64,000 nucleotides of DNA from Brevundimonas lenta (GCF_014196335.1 NZ_JACIDM010000002.1:186001-250000), one strand, 5' to 3'. Numbered from the stretch's first letter, positions 52,034-60,954 are shown. Notes: generated by a model from the sequence alone, not told the origin. Numbers and translations: made by a program.

Positions 52034-52806
52034 TATCCGACTCCCCCTTCAGCGACCGTACGACGTTTGCGTGGCGCGCCCGGTCGCGGCGACGACGCTT
52101 CAGTTCGCATGCGCGGGCCCCGCGCCAGCATGATGCGGGCGACTTCGCCCTGCATGAAGTAGAGGATGTCGCGCGCCGACTTGCTGGCCCGCTCCGCATC
52201 GCGGTCGATCAGGGCTGCGCGCACCTGGCGCCAGTGCTCGTACGGCCCGGGGCCGTCGACGGTCAGCGCCAGGGCGACATAGGAGAAATGGAAGCGCGTC
52301 TTGCGGCGGACGACCTCGATCATGCGCTGCGCGTCGGCGCTGGCGCACGCTGACATCTCGCTGAAGATCGCCTCACTGATCTCGATGATGTTCTCGGCCG
52401 GCGCCCCGTGCTCCGCCGCGTCCAGCAGGCGGTCGATGTTGGCGATCAGGCCGCGGATGACGGCGTCCGATCCGCGCAGGCAGGCGAAGCGCGCAGCCAG
52501 GCCGTACAGCGCGGCGCGAACCTCATACAGGTCGAACACTTCCTCGACCGAGGTGGTCGAGACGCGCGCGCCCCGGTTCTCCTCGATCTCGATGAGACCG
52601 TCGTCGGCGAGCGTGCGCAGGGCGCGCCGCACCGTCGAACGGCCCACGCCGAATTCTTCGCACAGGCGGACTTCGCGCAGCCATTCGCCCGGCGCCAGTT
52701 CGCTCTTCTGGATGCGTACCCGAAGGGCGTGGGCGATGTCGTCGGCGGTCGGAGCGGGGCCCTGGGGCGCCGCGTCCTTGCCGGACTGGCCTGATGTATT
52801 CGCCAT
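52033..52806 (-). CDS. GntR-family regulator with FCD domain
   Basis: 257 residues. The winged helix covers about 25-95 (ADDIAHALRVRIQKSELAPGEWLREVRLCEEFGVGRSTVRRALRTLADDGLIEIEENRGARVS). An all-helical FCD ligand domain follows (about 100-235, VFDLYEVRAALYGLAARFACLRG). Metal-ligating Asp/His positions of many FCD domains appear replaced (EISEAIFSEMS), so ligand sensing may be metal-free. ATG at 52806; the SD is weak (GGGAG very close), and the open frame continues upstream without similarity. It co-transcribes with the exported serine hydrolase. Three TTGT-N3-ACAA sites, one upstream of itself, suggest local autoregulated control; ligand unknown. Confidence 0.9.
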   Translation of the reverse strand: MANTSGQSGKDAAPQGPAPTADDIAHALRVRIQKSELAPGEWLREVRLCEEFGVGRSTVRRALRTLADDGLIEIEENRGARVSTTSVEEVFDLYEVRAALYGLAARFACLRGSDAVIRGLIANIDRLLDAAEHGAPAENIIEISEAIFSEMSACASADAQRMIEVVRRKTRFHFSYVALALTVDGPGPYEHWRQVRAALIDRDAERASKSARDILYFMQGEVARIMLARGPRMRTEASSPRPGAPRKRRTVAEGGVG

Positions 52807-52921
52807 ATCTCCCAAGGACCTGTTCTCCCTCAGCCTCGACAGGAGCCTGCCGACGCCACCCTCGTCATTCCTATTTCGCGCCGTTCGCTCGAGCAAGAAG
52901 TTTGTCTCATGTTGCTGCGTG

Positions 52922-52934
52922 ATTGTTGTACAAT
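52922..52934. promoter_or_regulatory. Candidate GntR operator C (autoregulation)
   Basis: ATTGT-TGT-ACAAT, a perfect five-base inverted repeat with a three-base centre, 115 bases upstream of the GntR ATG. It shares the TTGT-N3-ACAA core with operators A and B. Confidence 0.55.
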
Positions 52935-53312
52935 ACATCGCTCCTGGCGCAACTCGCTCAGCCAGGACCCCCCACAGGCGGTGGTGCTCCTGCTGCCCTG
53001 TCGAATTCAGCCTCGGCGCTGTAGCTACAGGATCGTCCAACGGCGTCGCAGGATCGGTGCCAGGTTCTGGCCAGGGAGACGGATGAGCTGCAGGCGCAGC
53101 GAAACGCCGCGATGGGCCGCAGGGTGGGGGCTCTCTCGCCGGGATCACCGCGCGGGCGCAGACCATGGCAGAGACGCGCGACCGTTGACGCGGAGAAGCG
53201 GGTGAGAATGGTGAAACTCGACCGCCGACGGTTCGGAAACGCGCCAGAACCGCCCCGGAAGTCCGGGGCGTTCGGGGCGTGGGGTTGAGAAGAGAGCCTT
53301 GGAGGCGGTCGG
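52935..53312. other. Gene-free stretch between gntR promoter and tRNA-Ser
   Basis: No credible coding sequence or RNA gene. It holds a perfect 12-base palindrome CTGTAGCTACAG (53019-53030). A strong eight-base stem CGCCCCGG-AAGT-CCGGGGCG (53251-53270) lies on the 3' side of the tRNA and may end its transcript, although the following T-rich run is weak. Confidence 0.5.
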
Positions 53313-53402
53313 TGGCGGACAGGGTGGGATTCGAACCCACGGTAGGCTTCCACCTACGGCGGTTTTCAAGACCGCTGCCTTAAACCACTCGGCCACCTGT
53401 CC
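53313..53402 (-). tRNA. tRNA-Ser (anticodon TGA)
   Basis: A 90-base class II tRNA. Acceptor arms GGACAGG and CCTGTCC pair; discriminator G and an encoded CCA follow. The D arm contains GGCCGAGTGGTTTAAGG. The anticodon loop is CTTGAAA with TGA at 34-36, the long variable arm is CGTAGGTGGAAGCCTACG-like, and the T loop is GGTTCGAATCC. It reads UCN serine codons, mainly UCA/UCG. Confidence 0.97.
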
Positions 53403-53499
53403 GTGTCCCGCGAGCGGACAAGCCGCATAGCGTCAAACCCGCCGTTAACCAAAGCGGAAATATCCGCCCGGCATGCTATGGGGCCTCAAGGGCTGGGAC

Positions 53500-54297
53500 A
53501 TGGCTGCAAGATTTCTCAAGGCCGCGACGATCGCGGCGCTGTTGTCGCTTGTGGCCGCCTGCGCGGGCGCGCCGCGTCCGGGCGGCGGGCGCGTGCCCGT
53601 GGTCACCGATCCGGCCCCCATCGTGTCCGGCACCATGCGGCCCTACCAGATCCGCGGCCGCTGGTATCATCCCGCCGAACAGCCCGGCTATGACGAGACC
53701 GGCCAGGCCTCCTGGTACGGCGATCAGCACCACGGCCGGCCCACCTCGACCGGCGAGCTGTTCGACCAGTACGCCCTGACCGCCGCCCACAAGACCCTGC
53801 CGCTGCCGGGCCTGGTCGAGGTCACCAACCTCGCCAACGGCCGCACCATCGTCGTGCGCATCAACGACCGCGGCCCGTTCGTCGACGGCCGCATCATCGA
53901 CCTGTCGCGCGGCGCGGCCGACGCGCTCGGCATGCTTCAGCAGGGCGTCGGCGAGGTCCGCGTACGCTACCTCGGCTTCGCGCCGCGTCTCGGTTCGTCC
54001 CAGCCCCTCCGCTACGCCGCCGCGGTCGCCCCGGCGCCGGCGGCGCCCGCGCCCGCCGCCCCGAACGAGAGCGGCGCCTACTGGATCCAGGCCGGGACCT
54101 TCGCCGATCGCGGCAACGCCCGCCGGGTCGCCGACCGCCTCGGCGAGCGCGCCGTCATCGACATGGTCCGCCAGGGCGATTCGACGCTGTACCGGGTTCT
54201 CATCGGCCCCTGGCCTGATCCCAACGCCGCGGAACAGGCGCGTCAGGCCGTGGTCGCACGCGGTTACGCCGACGCCCTGTTGATATCGGCCCGCTAA
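53500..54297 (+). CDS. rlpA: RlpA-family septal ring lytic transglycosylase, SPOR-domain lipoprotein
   Basis: 265 residues. Lipoprotein signal MAARFLKAATIAALLSLVAAC (lipid Cys). Double-psi beta-barrel domain about 65-160 (GQASWYGDQHHGRPTSTGELFDQYALTAAHKTLPLPGLVEVTNLANGRTIVVRINDRGPFVDGRIIDLS) has the catalytic-type His and Asp of RlpA. After an Ala/Pro linker comes a C-terminal SPOR domain (GAYWIQAGTFADRGNARRVADRL) that binds denuded septal glycan. It cleaves or binds peptidoglycan at division sites. ATG 53500 begins at the lipoprotein signal; an ATG nine codons earlier is possible. Confidence 0.92.
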   Translation: MAARFLKAATIAALLSLVAACAGAPRPGGGRVPVVTDPAPIVSGTMRPYQIRGRWYHPAEQPGYDETGQASWYGDQHHGRPTSTGELFDQYALTAAHKTLPLPGLVEVTNLANGRTIVVRINDRGPFVDGRIIDLSRGAADALGMLQQGVGEVRVRYLGFAPRLGSSQPLRYAAAVAPAPAAPAPAAPNESGAYWIQAGTFADRGNARRVADRLGERAVIDMVRQGDSTLYRVLIGPWPDPNAAEQARQAVVARGYADALLISAR

Positions 54298-54334
54298 GGC
54301 TTGCCTCATCGCCCGGCGCCGCCATTGTGCGCCG

Positions 54335-54961
54335 GTGACCCACGGCAGATTCATCACGTTCGAAGGCGGCGAGGGGGCCGGCAAGTCGACCCAGGTCGGC
54401 CGCCTGGTCGAGCGCCTGCGCGAGCGCCACCTCGAGGTCGTCCAGACCCGCGAGCCGGGCGGCTCCCAGGGCGCCGAGGAGATTCGCGCCATCGCCCTGA
54501 ACGGCGACGCCGGCCGCTGGTCGCCGATGACCGAGACCATGCTGATGTTCGCCGCCCGCAGCGACCATCTGGAGAAGACCATCCGCCCGGCGCTCGAGGC
54601 CGGCCGCTGGGTCGTCTGCGATCGCTTCGCCGATTCCAGCCGCGCCTACCAGGGCGCCGGCGGCGGCGCGCCCGAAGCCTTCATCGAGAGCCTGGACGCC
54701 GCCATCGTCGGCGCGACCCAGCCGGACCTGACCCTGATCTTCGACCTGCCCGTCGAGATCGGCCTCGAACGCGCCTTCGGCCGCGGCCTGTTCGAGACGC
54801 GGTTCGAGTCCAAGGGGCTGGAGTTCCATGAGAGACTCCGTCGCCGCTTCCTTGAGATCGCGAAGGAAAAATCGGATCGCTGCGTCGTCATCGACGCCGT
54901 CGGCGACGAGGAGGCCGTGGCCGCCCGCGTCTGGGCCGCGGTCGAGGGGCGGCTCCTGTGA
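54335..54961 (+). CDS. tmk: Thymidylate kinase
   Basis: Phosphorylates dTMP to dTDP in the cytoplasm. 208 residues with P-loop EGGEGAGKST (about 9-18), the TREPGG dTMP motif, DRFADSSRAYQGAGGG, and the FDLPVEIGLERAFGRG lid region. GTG start. Its stop overlaps the GTG of holB (GTGA). In many alphaproteobacteria rlpA is followed by a D-Ala-D-Ala carboxypeptidase gene before tmk; here only 37 bases separate rlpA and tmk. Confidence 0.96.
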   Translation: MTHGRFITFEGGEGAGKSTQVGRLVERLRERHLEVVQTREPGGSQGAEEIRAIALNGDAGRWSPMTETMLMFAARSDHLEKTIRPALEAGRWVVCDRFADSSRAYQGAGGGAPEAFIESLDAAIVGATQPDLTLIFDLPVEIGLERAFGRGLFETRFESKGLEFHERLRRRFLEIAKEKSDRCVVIDAVGDEEAVAARVWAAVEGRLL

Positions 54962-55938
54962 GCGAGCATCCGCGCGACCGGTTCGACCTGATCCCGGACG
55001 CCGCGGCCGAGGCCGCCTTCCTCGACGCCCAGGCCAAGGGGCGTCTGCACCACGCCTGGCTGCTGTGCGGGGTCGAGGGCTCGGGCAAGTCGACCTTCGC
55101 CTACCGCGCCGCCCGCCGTCTGCTGGGCGCCGCGCCGGATTCGTCGCGCGGCCTGCTGGGCACGGACCCCTACGACCACGTCGCCCGCATGATCGCGGCC
55201 CAGTCGCACCCGGACCTGCTGGTGCTGGAGCGGGCCGTCGAGGGCGGCAAGGTCAAGAAGTCGATCTCCGTCGACCAGGCCCGCGACCTGCCCGAGTTCT
55301 TCTCCAAGAGCCCGTCGCAGGCGTCGTATCGCGTCGCCATCATCGACGCGGCCGATGATCTGAATCTCAACGCGGCCAACGCCTTGCTGAAGGTTCTTGA
55401 GGAGCCGCCGGAGAACGGCGTGCTGTTCCTGGTGACCCATGCGCCCGGCCGCCTGCTGGCCACCATCCGCTCCCGCTGCCGCCGCCTGGCCTTCCCGGTC
55501 TGGCCGCAGCATGCGCTGGAGGAGATGGTCCGCAACCGCACCGGCGTCTCGTCCGCCGAGGCCTCGCGCATCGCCGGCATGGCAGGCGGCTCGCCGGGAC
55601 AGGCCCTGGCCCTGGCCTCGGGCGCCACGCTCGAAGCCGATCAGCTGGCCCAGGCCTGGGTCGCAGCCGACCAGATCGACCGCGCCGAGGCCATGGCCGT
55701 CGCCGACAAATTCCGTGGGGCTGAAGGTCAGGAGCGGTTCGAGACCCTGATGGATCGCCTGATCGCCGCCGTGAAGGTGCGCGCGCTGGAGGAAGGGGCC
55801 GCCGGCGCCCGCTGGGCCGAGCTGTGGACCCGCCTGTCCGAACTGCCCGACCGCACCGCCGCCATCAACCTCGACCGCGCCGACGTCCTCGCCGGGGCCC
55901 TGGCCGACCTGCAACGCACCAAGGCGACGGCCCGCTGA
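54958..55938 (+). CDS. holB: DNA polymerase III delta' subunit
   Basis: Clamp-loader subunit, 326 residues. RFDLIPDAAAEAAFLDAQAKGRLHHAWLLCGVEGSGKSTFAYRAARRLL contains an intact Walker A. DLLVLERAVEGGKVKKSISVDQARDL and ANALLKVLEEPPENGVLFLVTHAPGRLLATIRSRCRRLAF form the AAA+ core, with SRC as sensor/arginine element. GTG start overlaps the tmk stop; its TGA overlaps the TatD ATG by one base. The usual metG of this gene order in relatives is absent between holB and tatD. Confidence 0.94.
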   Translation: MSEHPRDRFDLIPDAAAEAAFLDAQAKGRLHHAWLLCGVEGSGKSTFAYRAARRLLGAAPDSSRGLLGTDPYDHVARMIAAQSHPDLLVLERAVEGGKVKKSISVDQARDLPEFFSKSPSQASYRVAIIDAADDLNLNAANALLKVLEEPPENGVLFLVTHAPGRLLATIRSRCRRLAFPVWPQHALEEMVRNRTGVSSAEASRIAGMAGGSPGQALALASGATLEADQLAQAWVAADQIDRAEAMAVADKFRGAEGQERFETLMDRLIAAVKVRALEEGAAGARWAELWTRLSELPDRTAAINLDRADVLAGALADLQRTKATAR

Positions 55939-56726
55939 TGCTGATCGACAGCCACGTCAACCTGCACGCCCACCAGTTCGACGAGGACCGCGACGAGGTC
56001 ATCGCCCGCGCACGCGAGGCCGGCGTCGGCCTGATGGTCGAGATTTCGGACAAGCTGTCGACCTTCGAGGCCACCCATGGCTTGGCCATGGGCCACGACG
56101 ACATCTGGTGCACCGTCGGCGCCCATCCGCATGAGGCGAAGGACCACGTCGATCTGACCGCCGCCCGTCTGGCCGAGTTGGCCGGGCGTCCCCGCGTCGT
56201 CGGCATCGGCGAGTGCGGCCTCGACTTCCACTACGACCTCAGCCCGCGCGACGTGCAGGCCGCGGTCTTCCGTCAGCATGTCGAGGCGTCGCGCCTGACC
56301 GGCCTGCCGCTGGTGGTCCACACCCGCGAGGCCGACCAGGTCATGGGCGACATCCTTGAGGAAGAGCAGGCGAGGGCGCCCTTCCGCTTCCTCATGCATT
56401 GCTACACCAGCGGCCCGGAACTGGCGGAACGCGCGGCGAAAATGGGGGCGTGGTTCTCCGTCTCCGGCATCGCCACCTTCCGCGCGGCCGAGGGGGTGCG
56501 CGAGATCATCCGCACCATGCCGGCCGACCGCATCATCGTCGAAACCGACTGCCCCTACCTGGCCCCGATCCCGCATCGGGGGCGGCGCAACGAGCCGGCG
56601 TATGTCGGCCACGTCCTCGACAAGCTGGCCGAGGTTCGCGGCTGGACCCGCGACGAGGCCGAGGCCCGCACCACCGACGCCTTCTTCGCCCTGTTCGACC
56701 GCATCCCCAGACCCGAGGGCGCATGA
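55938..56726 (+). CDS. TatD-family metal-dependent hydrolase
   Basis: 262 residues of the TatD/YcfH DNase family. Metal-site marks are IDSHVNLH (in place of the usual DSHCHLD), Glu in GIGECGLDFHYD, His in LPLVVHTREAD, His in LMHCYTSG, and Asp in IIVETDCPYLAPIPHRGRRNEPAYV. The second His of the HxH pair reads Asn, which may be normal for this subgroup. Co-translated with holB (TGATG) and with the MBL gene (ATGA). Likely a 3'-5' exonuclease or D-aminoacyl-type hydrolase by family. Confidence 0.9.
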   Translation: MLIDSHVNLHAHQFDEDRDEVIARAREAGVGLMVEISDKLSTFEATHGLAMGHDDIWCTVGAHPHEAKDHVDLTAARLAELAGRPRVVGIGECGLDFHYDLSPRDVQAAVFRQHVEASRLTGLPLVVHTREADQVMGDILEEEQARAPFRFLMHCYTSGPELAERAAKMGAWFSVSGIATFRAAEGVREIIRTMPADRIIVETDCPYLAPIPHRGRRNEPAYVGHVLDKLAEVRGWTRDEAEARTTDAFFALFDRIPRPEGA

Positions 56727-57526
56727 TGGACCGGCTGGAGGTCGTCATCCTGGGCAGTGGATCGTCGGGCGGGGTGCCCCGCGGCGACGGCGACTGGGGC
56801 GACTGCGATCCGTCCGAGCCGAAGAACTACCGCACCCGCTGCTCCCTGCTGGTCCGCCGCCACGGGCCTGACGGCGTCACCAGCGTCCTGATCGACACCT
56901 CGCCGGATCTGCGCGCCCAGATGCTGGCGGCCCAGGTCCGCCACGTCGACGCCGTCCTCTACACCCACGATCACGCCGACCAGACCCACGGCATCGACGA
57001 TCTGCGCGTCTTCGCCATGCGCGCGCGCCGCCGCATCCCGGCCTTCATGGACGCCGCCACCCGCGCGGCCCTGTTCACCCGCTTCGGCTACATTTTCGAG
57101 AGCGTCGAAGGCTATCCGGCCATCGTCGAGGCGCACGACGTCCCGGCCCACGGCCGGCCGTGGTCGGTCGACGGTCCCGGCGGCGCCGTCCCGGTCGTCA
57201 CCTTTGACCAGGCCCACGGTCCGATCCGCTCGGTCGGCTACCGCATCGGGCCTGTCGCCTATTCCAGCGACGTCTCCGAACTGGATGACGATGCGCTGGA
57301 GGCGGTGCGCGGATGCGATCTCTGGATCGTCGACGCCCTGCGCTTCACGCCTCATCCGACCCACGCCCACGTCGACCGCACCCTGGACTGGATCGCCCGC
57401 ACCGGGGTCAAGCGCGCGGTTCTGACGAACCTGCATATCGATCTGGATTACAACGCCTTGTCGGCGATAGTTCCGCCCAATGTCGAAGTGGCCTTCGACG
57501 GCTGGAACGCCACCCTGTCCCTCTGA
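56723..57526 (+). CDS. MBL-fold metal-dependent hydrolase (PhnP-like)
   Basis: 267 residues. Starts MMDRLEVVILGSGSSGGVPR and has the metal motif THDHADQTHGIDDLR (HxHxDH). Further sites are YSSDVSEL (Asp) and a His late in NLHIDLDYN. The NYRTRCSLLV segment and the whole layout fit PhnP-type cyclic phosphodiesterases that stand beside tatD in alphaproteobacteria. The ATG overlaps the tatD stop. Probably a phosphodiesterase; natural substrate unknown. Confidence 0.9.
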   Translation: MMDRLEVVILGSGSSGGVPRGDGDWGDCDPSEPKNYRTRCSLLVRRHGPDGVTSVLIDTSPDLRAQMLAAQVRHVDAVLYTHDHADQTHGIDDLRVFAMRARRRIPAFMDAATRAALFTRFGYIFESVEGYPAIVEAHDVPAHGRPWSVDGPGGAVPVVTFDQAHGPIRSVGYRIGPVAYSSDVSELDDDALEAVRGCDLWIVDALRFTPHPTHAHVDRTLDWIARTGVKRAVLTNLHIDLDYNALSAIVPPNVEVAFDGWNATLSL

Positions 57527-57542
57527 ACCGGAGTTTCGGACG

Positions 57543-58613
57543 ATGAAGCGGTATCTCCCGGCCCTGTGCGGCCTCGTCGGCCTCGCCCTGTCGACCACCG
57601 CCCTGGCCCAGCCCGTTCCGGCCGAGGGCGATTACACCGCGCGTGACTTCGCCGTCGCCGGCCAGACCCTGCCGGAGCTGAAGATCCACTATCGCACCCT
57701 CGGCCGGCCGCACCGCGGCGCCGACGGCCGCGTCGACAACGCCGTCCTGCTGCTGCACGGCACCGGCGGTTCCGGGGCCCAGTTTCTGTCGCCGCAGTTC
57801 GCCGGCGAGCTGTTCGGCCCCGGCCAGCCGCTGGATACGACGCGCTACTTCATCATCATGCCGGACAACCTCGGCCACGGCGCCTCGTCCAAACCCTCCG
57901 ACGGCCTGCGCGCCCGCTTCCCGGAGTACGGATACGACGACATGGTCGAGGCCCAGCGCCGCCTGCTGGTCGACGGTCTCGGCGTCGACCGCCTGCGCCT
58001 GATCCTCGGCACCTCGATGGGCTGCATGCACGCCTTCGTCTGGGGCGAGGAACATCCCGACTTCGCCGACGCCCTGATGCCCCTGGCCTGCCAGCCGACC
58101 GCCATCGTCGGCCGCAACCGCCTGTGGCGCGCCATGCTGCAGGACGGCATCCGGTCAGACCCGGCCTGGCAGGGCGGCGACTACCAGACCCAGCCGCAGC
58201 AGGGCCTGCGCACCGCCGTCGACCTGCTGATCCTCGCCGGCGGCGCCGCCATCCCGCTGCAGAACGACCTGCCGACCCGCGCCGCCGCCGACGAATGGCT
58301 GACGGCCCAGCAGACCCGCCGCCTGCCGGCGCTGGACGCCAACGACCTCTGGTACCAGGTCAACGCCTCGCACGACTACGACCCGTCGGCGAACCTGGAG
58401 GCCATCACCGCCCCGGTGATGTGGATCAACTCGGCCGACGACTTCATCAATCCGCCGGAACTGGGGCTCACGGAGCAATTCCTCCCGCGGCTCCGGAACG
58501 GCGAATACCGCCTGATCCCCAACAGCCCGGAAGGCAAGGGCCACGGCACCCACACCTGGGCGAAATTCTGGAAGGACGATCTGGTCCGGTTGCTGGCTAG
58601 ATCGGAGGACTAG
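57543..58613 (+). CDS. Exported alpha/beta hydrolase (homoserine acetyltransferase-like fold)
   Basis: 356 residues. Signal peptide MKRYLPALCGLVGLALSTTALAQ. The body matches MetX-like alpha/beta hydrolases: LKIHYRTLGRPHRGADGRVDNAVLLLHGTGGSG, PDNLGHGASSKPSDGL, nucleophile elbow GTSMGCMHAFVW (Ser about 160), Asp in WINSADDFINPPE, and His in GKGHGTHTWAKFW. A signal peptide argues against methionine biosynthesis and for a periplasmic esterase. Its stop and that of the convergent hemB share the bases CTAG. Confidence 0.88.
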   Translation: MKRYLPALCGLVGLALSTTALAQPVPAEGDYTARDFAVAGQTLPELKIHYRTLGRPHRGADGRVDNAVLLLHGTGGSGAQFLSPQFAGELFGPGQPLDTTRYFIIMPDNLGHGASSKPSDGLRARFPEYGYDDMVEAQRRLLVDGLGVDRLRLILGTSMGCMHAFVWGEEHPDFADALMPLACQPTAIVGRNRLWRAMLQDGIRSDPAWQGGDYQTQPQQGLRTAVDLLILAGGAAIPLQNDLPTRAAADEWLTAQQTRRLPALDANDLWYQVNASHDYDPSANLEAITAPVMWINSADDFINPPELGLTEQFLPRLRNGEYRLIPNSPEGKGHGTHTWAKFWKDDLVRLLARSED

Positions 58614-59614
58614 GCGCCCATCAACCGCGCCGCCTGCGGGGCGAAATAGCTCAGCACCCCGGCGCAGCCCGCGCGTTTGAAGGCGTGCAGGCTCTCCAGG
58701 ATGGCGCGGTCCTCGTCCAGCCAGCCGTTGGCCATCGAGGCGCGCATCATCGCGTACTCGCCCGACACCTGGTAGGCGAAGGTCGGTACGCGGAAGGTCT
58801 CCGACACCCGCCGGACGATGTCCAGGTACAGCATCCCCGGCTTCACCATCACCGCGTCGGCGCCCTCCGAAATGTCCATCGCCACCTCGCGCAGGGCCTC
58901 GTCGGTGTTGGCGTAGTCCATCTGGTAGGTCTTCTTGTCGCCGGTCAGCATCTTCGCCGACCCCACCGCGTCGCGGTACGGACCATAGAAGGCCGAAGCG
59001 TATTTGGCGGCGTAGGACAGGATCATAACATCCTGAAGTCCATTGGCTTCCAGCGCCTCACGGATGGCCTGCACCCGCCCGTCCATCATGTCTGAGGGGG
59101 CGACGATGTCGGCGCCCGCGTGGGCCTGGATGAAGGCCTGTTCGGCCAGCCGCTCCAGCGTCGCGTCGTTGAGGATGCGCTGGCCCTCGACCACGCCGTC
59201 GTGGCCGTGGTCGGTGTAGCAATCCAGCGCCACGTCGCACATCACGCCGATCTCCGGCGCGGCGTCCTTGATGGCCTTGATGCAGTCCGGGATCAGGCCG
59301 TCGGGGTCGGTCGCGCCGGTGCCGACGGCGTCCTTGATCGCCCCGTCGACATTGGGGAACAGCGCCACCGCCGGAATGCCCAGGTCGCGCGCCTCGACCG
59401 CCGCCTGCGCAGCCGCCTTCGGGCTCAGCCGGAACACGCCCGGCATGGAGGCGACCGGCTGCCGGTCCTCGGCCCCGTCATGCACGATCAGCGGCCAGAT
59501 CAGGTCGGCCGGCGTCAGCGTCGTCTCGGCCACCAGCCGGCGCACCCACGGGCTCGAGCGCAGGCGGCGGGGGCGGGCGTAGGGGAAGGCGGCGGGAGCG
59601 AACGGCTGGGTCAT
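58610..59614 (-). CDS. hemB: Porphobilinogen synthase (delta-aminolevulinic acid dehydratase)
   Basis: Condenses two 5-aminolevulinate molecules to porphobilinogen in haem synthesis. 334 residues with both active-site lysines: LSYAAKYASAFYGPYRDA and VMVKPGMLYLD. The metal segment reads DVALDCYTDHGHDG, that is, the aspartate-rich Mg/K-type rather than the Cys-rich zinc type, as in other alphaproteobacteria. YQVSGEYAM is also conserved. ATG at 59614; upstream is the divergent promoter region shared with the acyl-CoA dehydrogenase. Confidence 0.96.
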   Translation of the reverse strand: MTQPFAPAAFPYARPRRLRSSPWVRRLVAETTLTPADLIWPLIVHDGAEDRQPVASMPGVFRLSPKAAAQAAVEARDLGIPAVALFPNVDGAIKDAVGTGATDPDGLIPDCIKAIKDAAPEIGVMCDVALDCYTDHGHDGVVEGQRILNDATLERLAEQAFIQAHAGADIVAPSDMMDGRVQAIREALEANGLQDVMILSYAAKYASAFYGPYRDAVGSAKMLTGDKKTYQMDYANTDEALREVAMDISEGADAVMVKPGMLYLDIVRRVSETFRVPTFAYQVSGEYAMMRASMANGWLDEDRAILESLHAFKRAGCAGVLSYFAPQAARLMGA

Positions 59615-59755
59615 GGCGGCGATGTAGGCCGACCTTGGCCGCTCTGCAAAGCCGCAGCGGGGTGCAGCCTGTCGACGCCCGCCGCGGACATCGCTAGACA
59701 CGCGCCCGAACCGGCCCGTCAGAGGCCGCCGCGACCAGACGACCGGGAGACCCCC

Positions 59756-60895
59756 ATGGACTTCGCCCTCACCGACGACCAGCGCGCCATCCAGGACGCC
59801 GCCCGCGCCTTCGCCGACGCCGAGCTGGCCCCGCACAGCGCCGAGTGGGACGAGACCAAACATTTCCCCGTCGACGTCATGCGCCACGCCGCCGAGATGG
59901 GCTTCTGCGGCATCTACACGGGCGAGGAGCACGGCGGCATGGCCCTGGGCCGCGTCGAGGCGGCGGTGATCTTCGAGGAGCTGTCGCGCGGCGACGTCTC
60001 CACGGCCGCATTCATCTCGATCCACAACATGGCCACCTGGATGATCGACCGGTTCGGCTCCGACGACCTGCGCGGCCGCTACGTCCCGTCGCTGGTGACC
60101 ATGGAGAAGATCGCCAGCTACTGCCTGACCGAGCCGGGCTCGGGCTCCGACGCGGCCGCCCTGCGCACGACCGCCAGGCTGGACGGCGACCACTACGTCC
60201 TGAACGGCTCCAAGGCCTTTATCTCTGGCGCCGGGACCTCGGACGTCTATGTCGTCATGGCCCGCACCGGCGTCGACGGCCCCAAGGGCATCTCGACCTT
60301 CGTGGTCGAGAAAGACACGCCGGGCCTCAGCTTCGGCGCCCAGGAGAAGAAGATGGGCTGGAACTCCCAGCCCACCGCCATCGTCAGCTTCGACGACTGC
60401 CGTATCCCGGCCGCCAACCTGCTGGGCAAGGAAGGCGACGGCTTCCGCTACGCCATGATGGGCCTCGACGGCGGCCGCCTGAACATCGCCGCCTGTTCGC
60501 TGGGCGGCGCCCGCCTCGCGCTCGAGGCCTCGCTGGAATACGTCAACACCCGCAAGCAGTTCGGCAAGCCGATCGCCGATTTCCAGAACACCCAGTTCAA
60601 GCTCGCCGACATGGCCACCCAGCTGGACGCCTGCCGCCTGATGGTGATGCGCGGCGCCTGGGCGATGGACACCAACCATCCCGAGAAGACCAAATGGTGC
60701 GCCATGGCCAAGCGCATGGCCACGGACATCTGCTTCCAGATCGCCGACGAGGCCCTGCAGCTGCACGGCGGCTACGGCTACCTCAAGGACTATCCGCTGG
60801 AGCGCATCGTCCGCGACCTGCGCGTCCACCGCATCCTCGAGGGCACCAACGAGATCATGCGCGTGATCACGGCGCGCGAGATGCTGCGGCAGTGA
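59756..60895 (+). CDS. Acyl-CoA dehydrogenase (isobutyryl-CoA dehydrogenase-like)
   Basis: 379 residues, FAD enzyme. N-terminal helical domain (DFALTDDQRAIQDAARAFADAELAP), middle domain with YCLTEPGSGSDAAALRTTA and KAFISGAGTSDVYVV, C-terminal domain with YVNTRKQFGKPIADFQNTQFKLADMA, QLHGGYGYLKDYPLERIVRD and the catalytic Glu in RILEGTNEIMR. GGGAG precedes the ATG. With the 3-hydroxyisobutyryl-CoA hydrolase-like gene at the window end it suggests valine degradation. Confidence 0.93.
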   Translation: MDFALTDDQRAIQDAARAFADAELAPHSAEWDETKHFPVDVMRHAAEMGFCGIYTGEEHGGMALGRVEAAVIFEELSRGDVSTAAFISIHNMATWMIDRFGSDDLRGRYVPSLVTMEKIASYCLTEPGSGSDAAALRTTARLDGDHYVLNGSKAFISGAGTSDVYVVMARTGVDGPKGISTFVVEKDTPGLSFGAQEKKMGWNSQPTAIVSFDDCRIPAANLLGKEGDGFRYAMMGLDGGRLNIAACSLGGARLALEASLEYVNTRKQFGKPIADFQNTQFKLADMATQLDACRLMVMRGAWAMDTNHPEKTKWCAMAKRMATDICFQIADEALQLHGGYGYLKDYPLERIVRDLRVHRILEGTNEIMRVITAREMLRQ

Positions 60896-60954
60896 GCGGG
60901 CATTGCGTCGCGGGCCGGCGGCGATAGGGTCCGGCAAGGTCCGGGGGATCGTTC

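Noticed and set aside
52909-53205. 98-codon Arg-rich ORF upstream of the tRNA
   Set aside because: Overlaps the GntR operator and promoter zone, lacks an SD and has random Arg/Trp/Cys composition.
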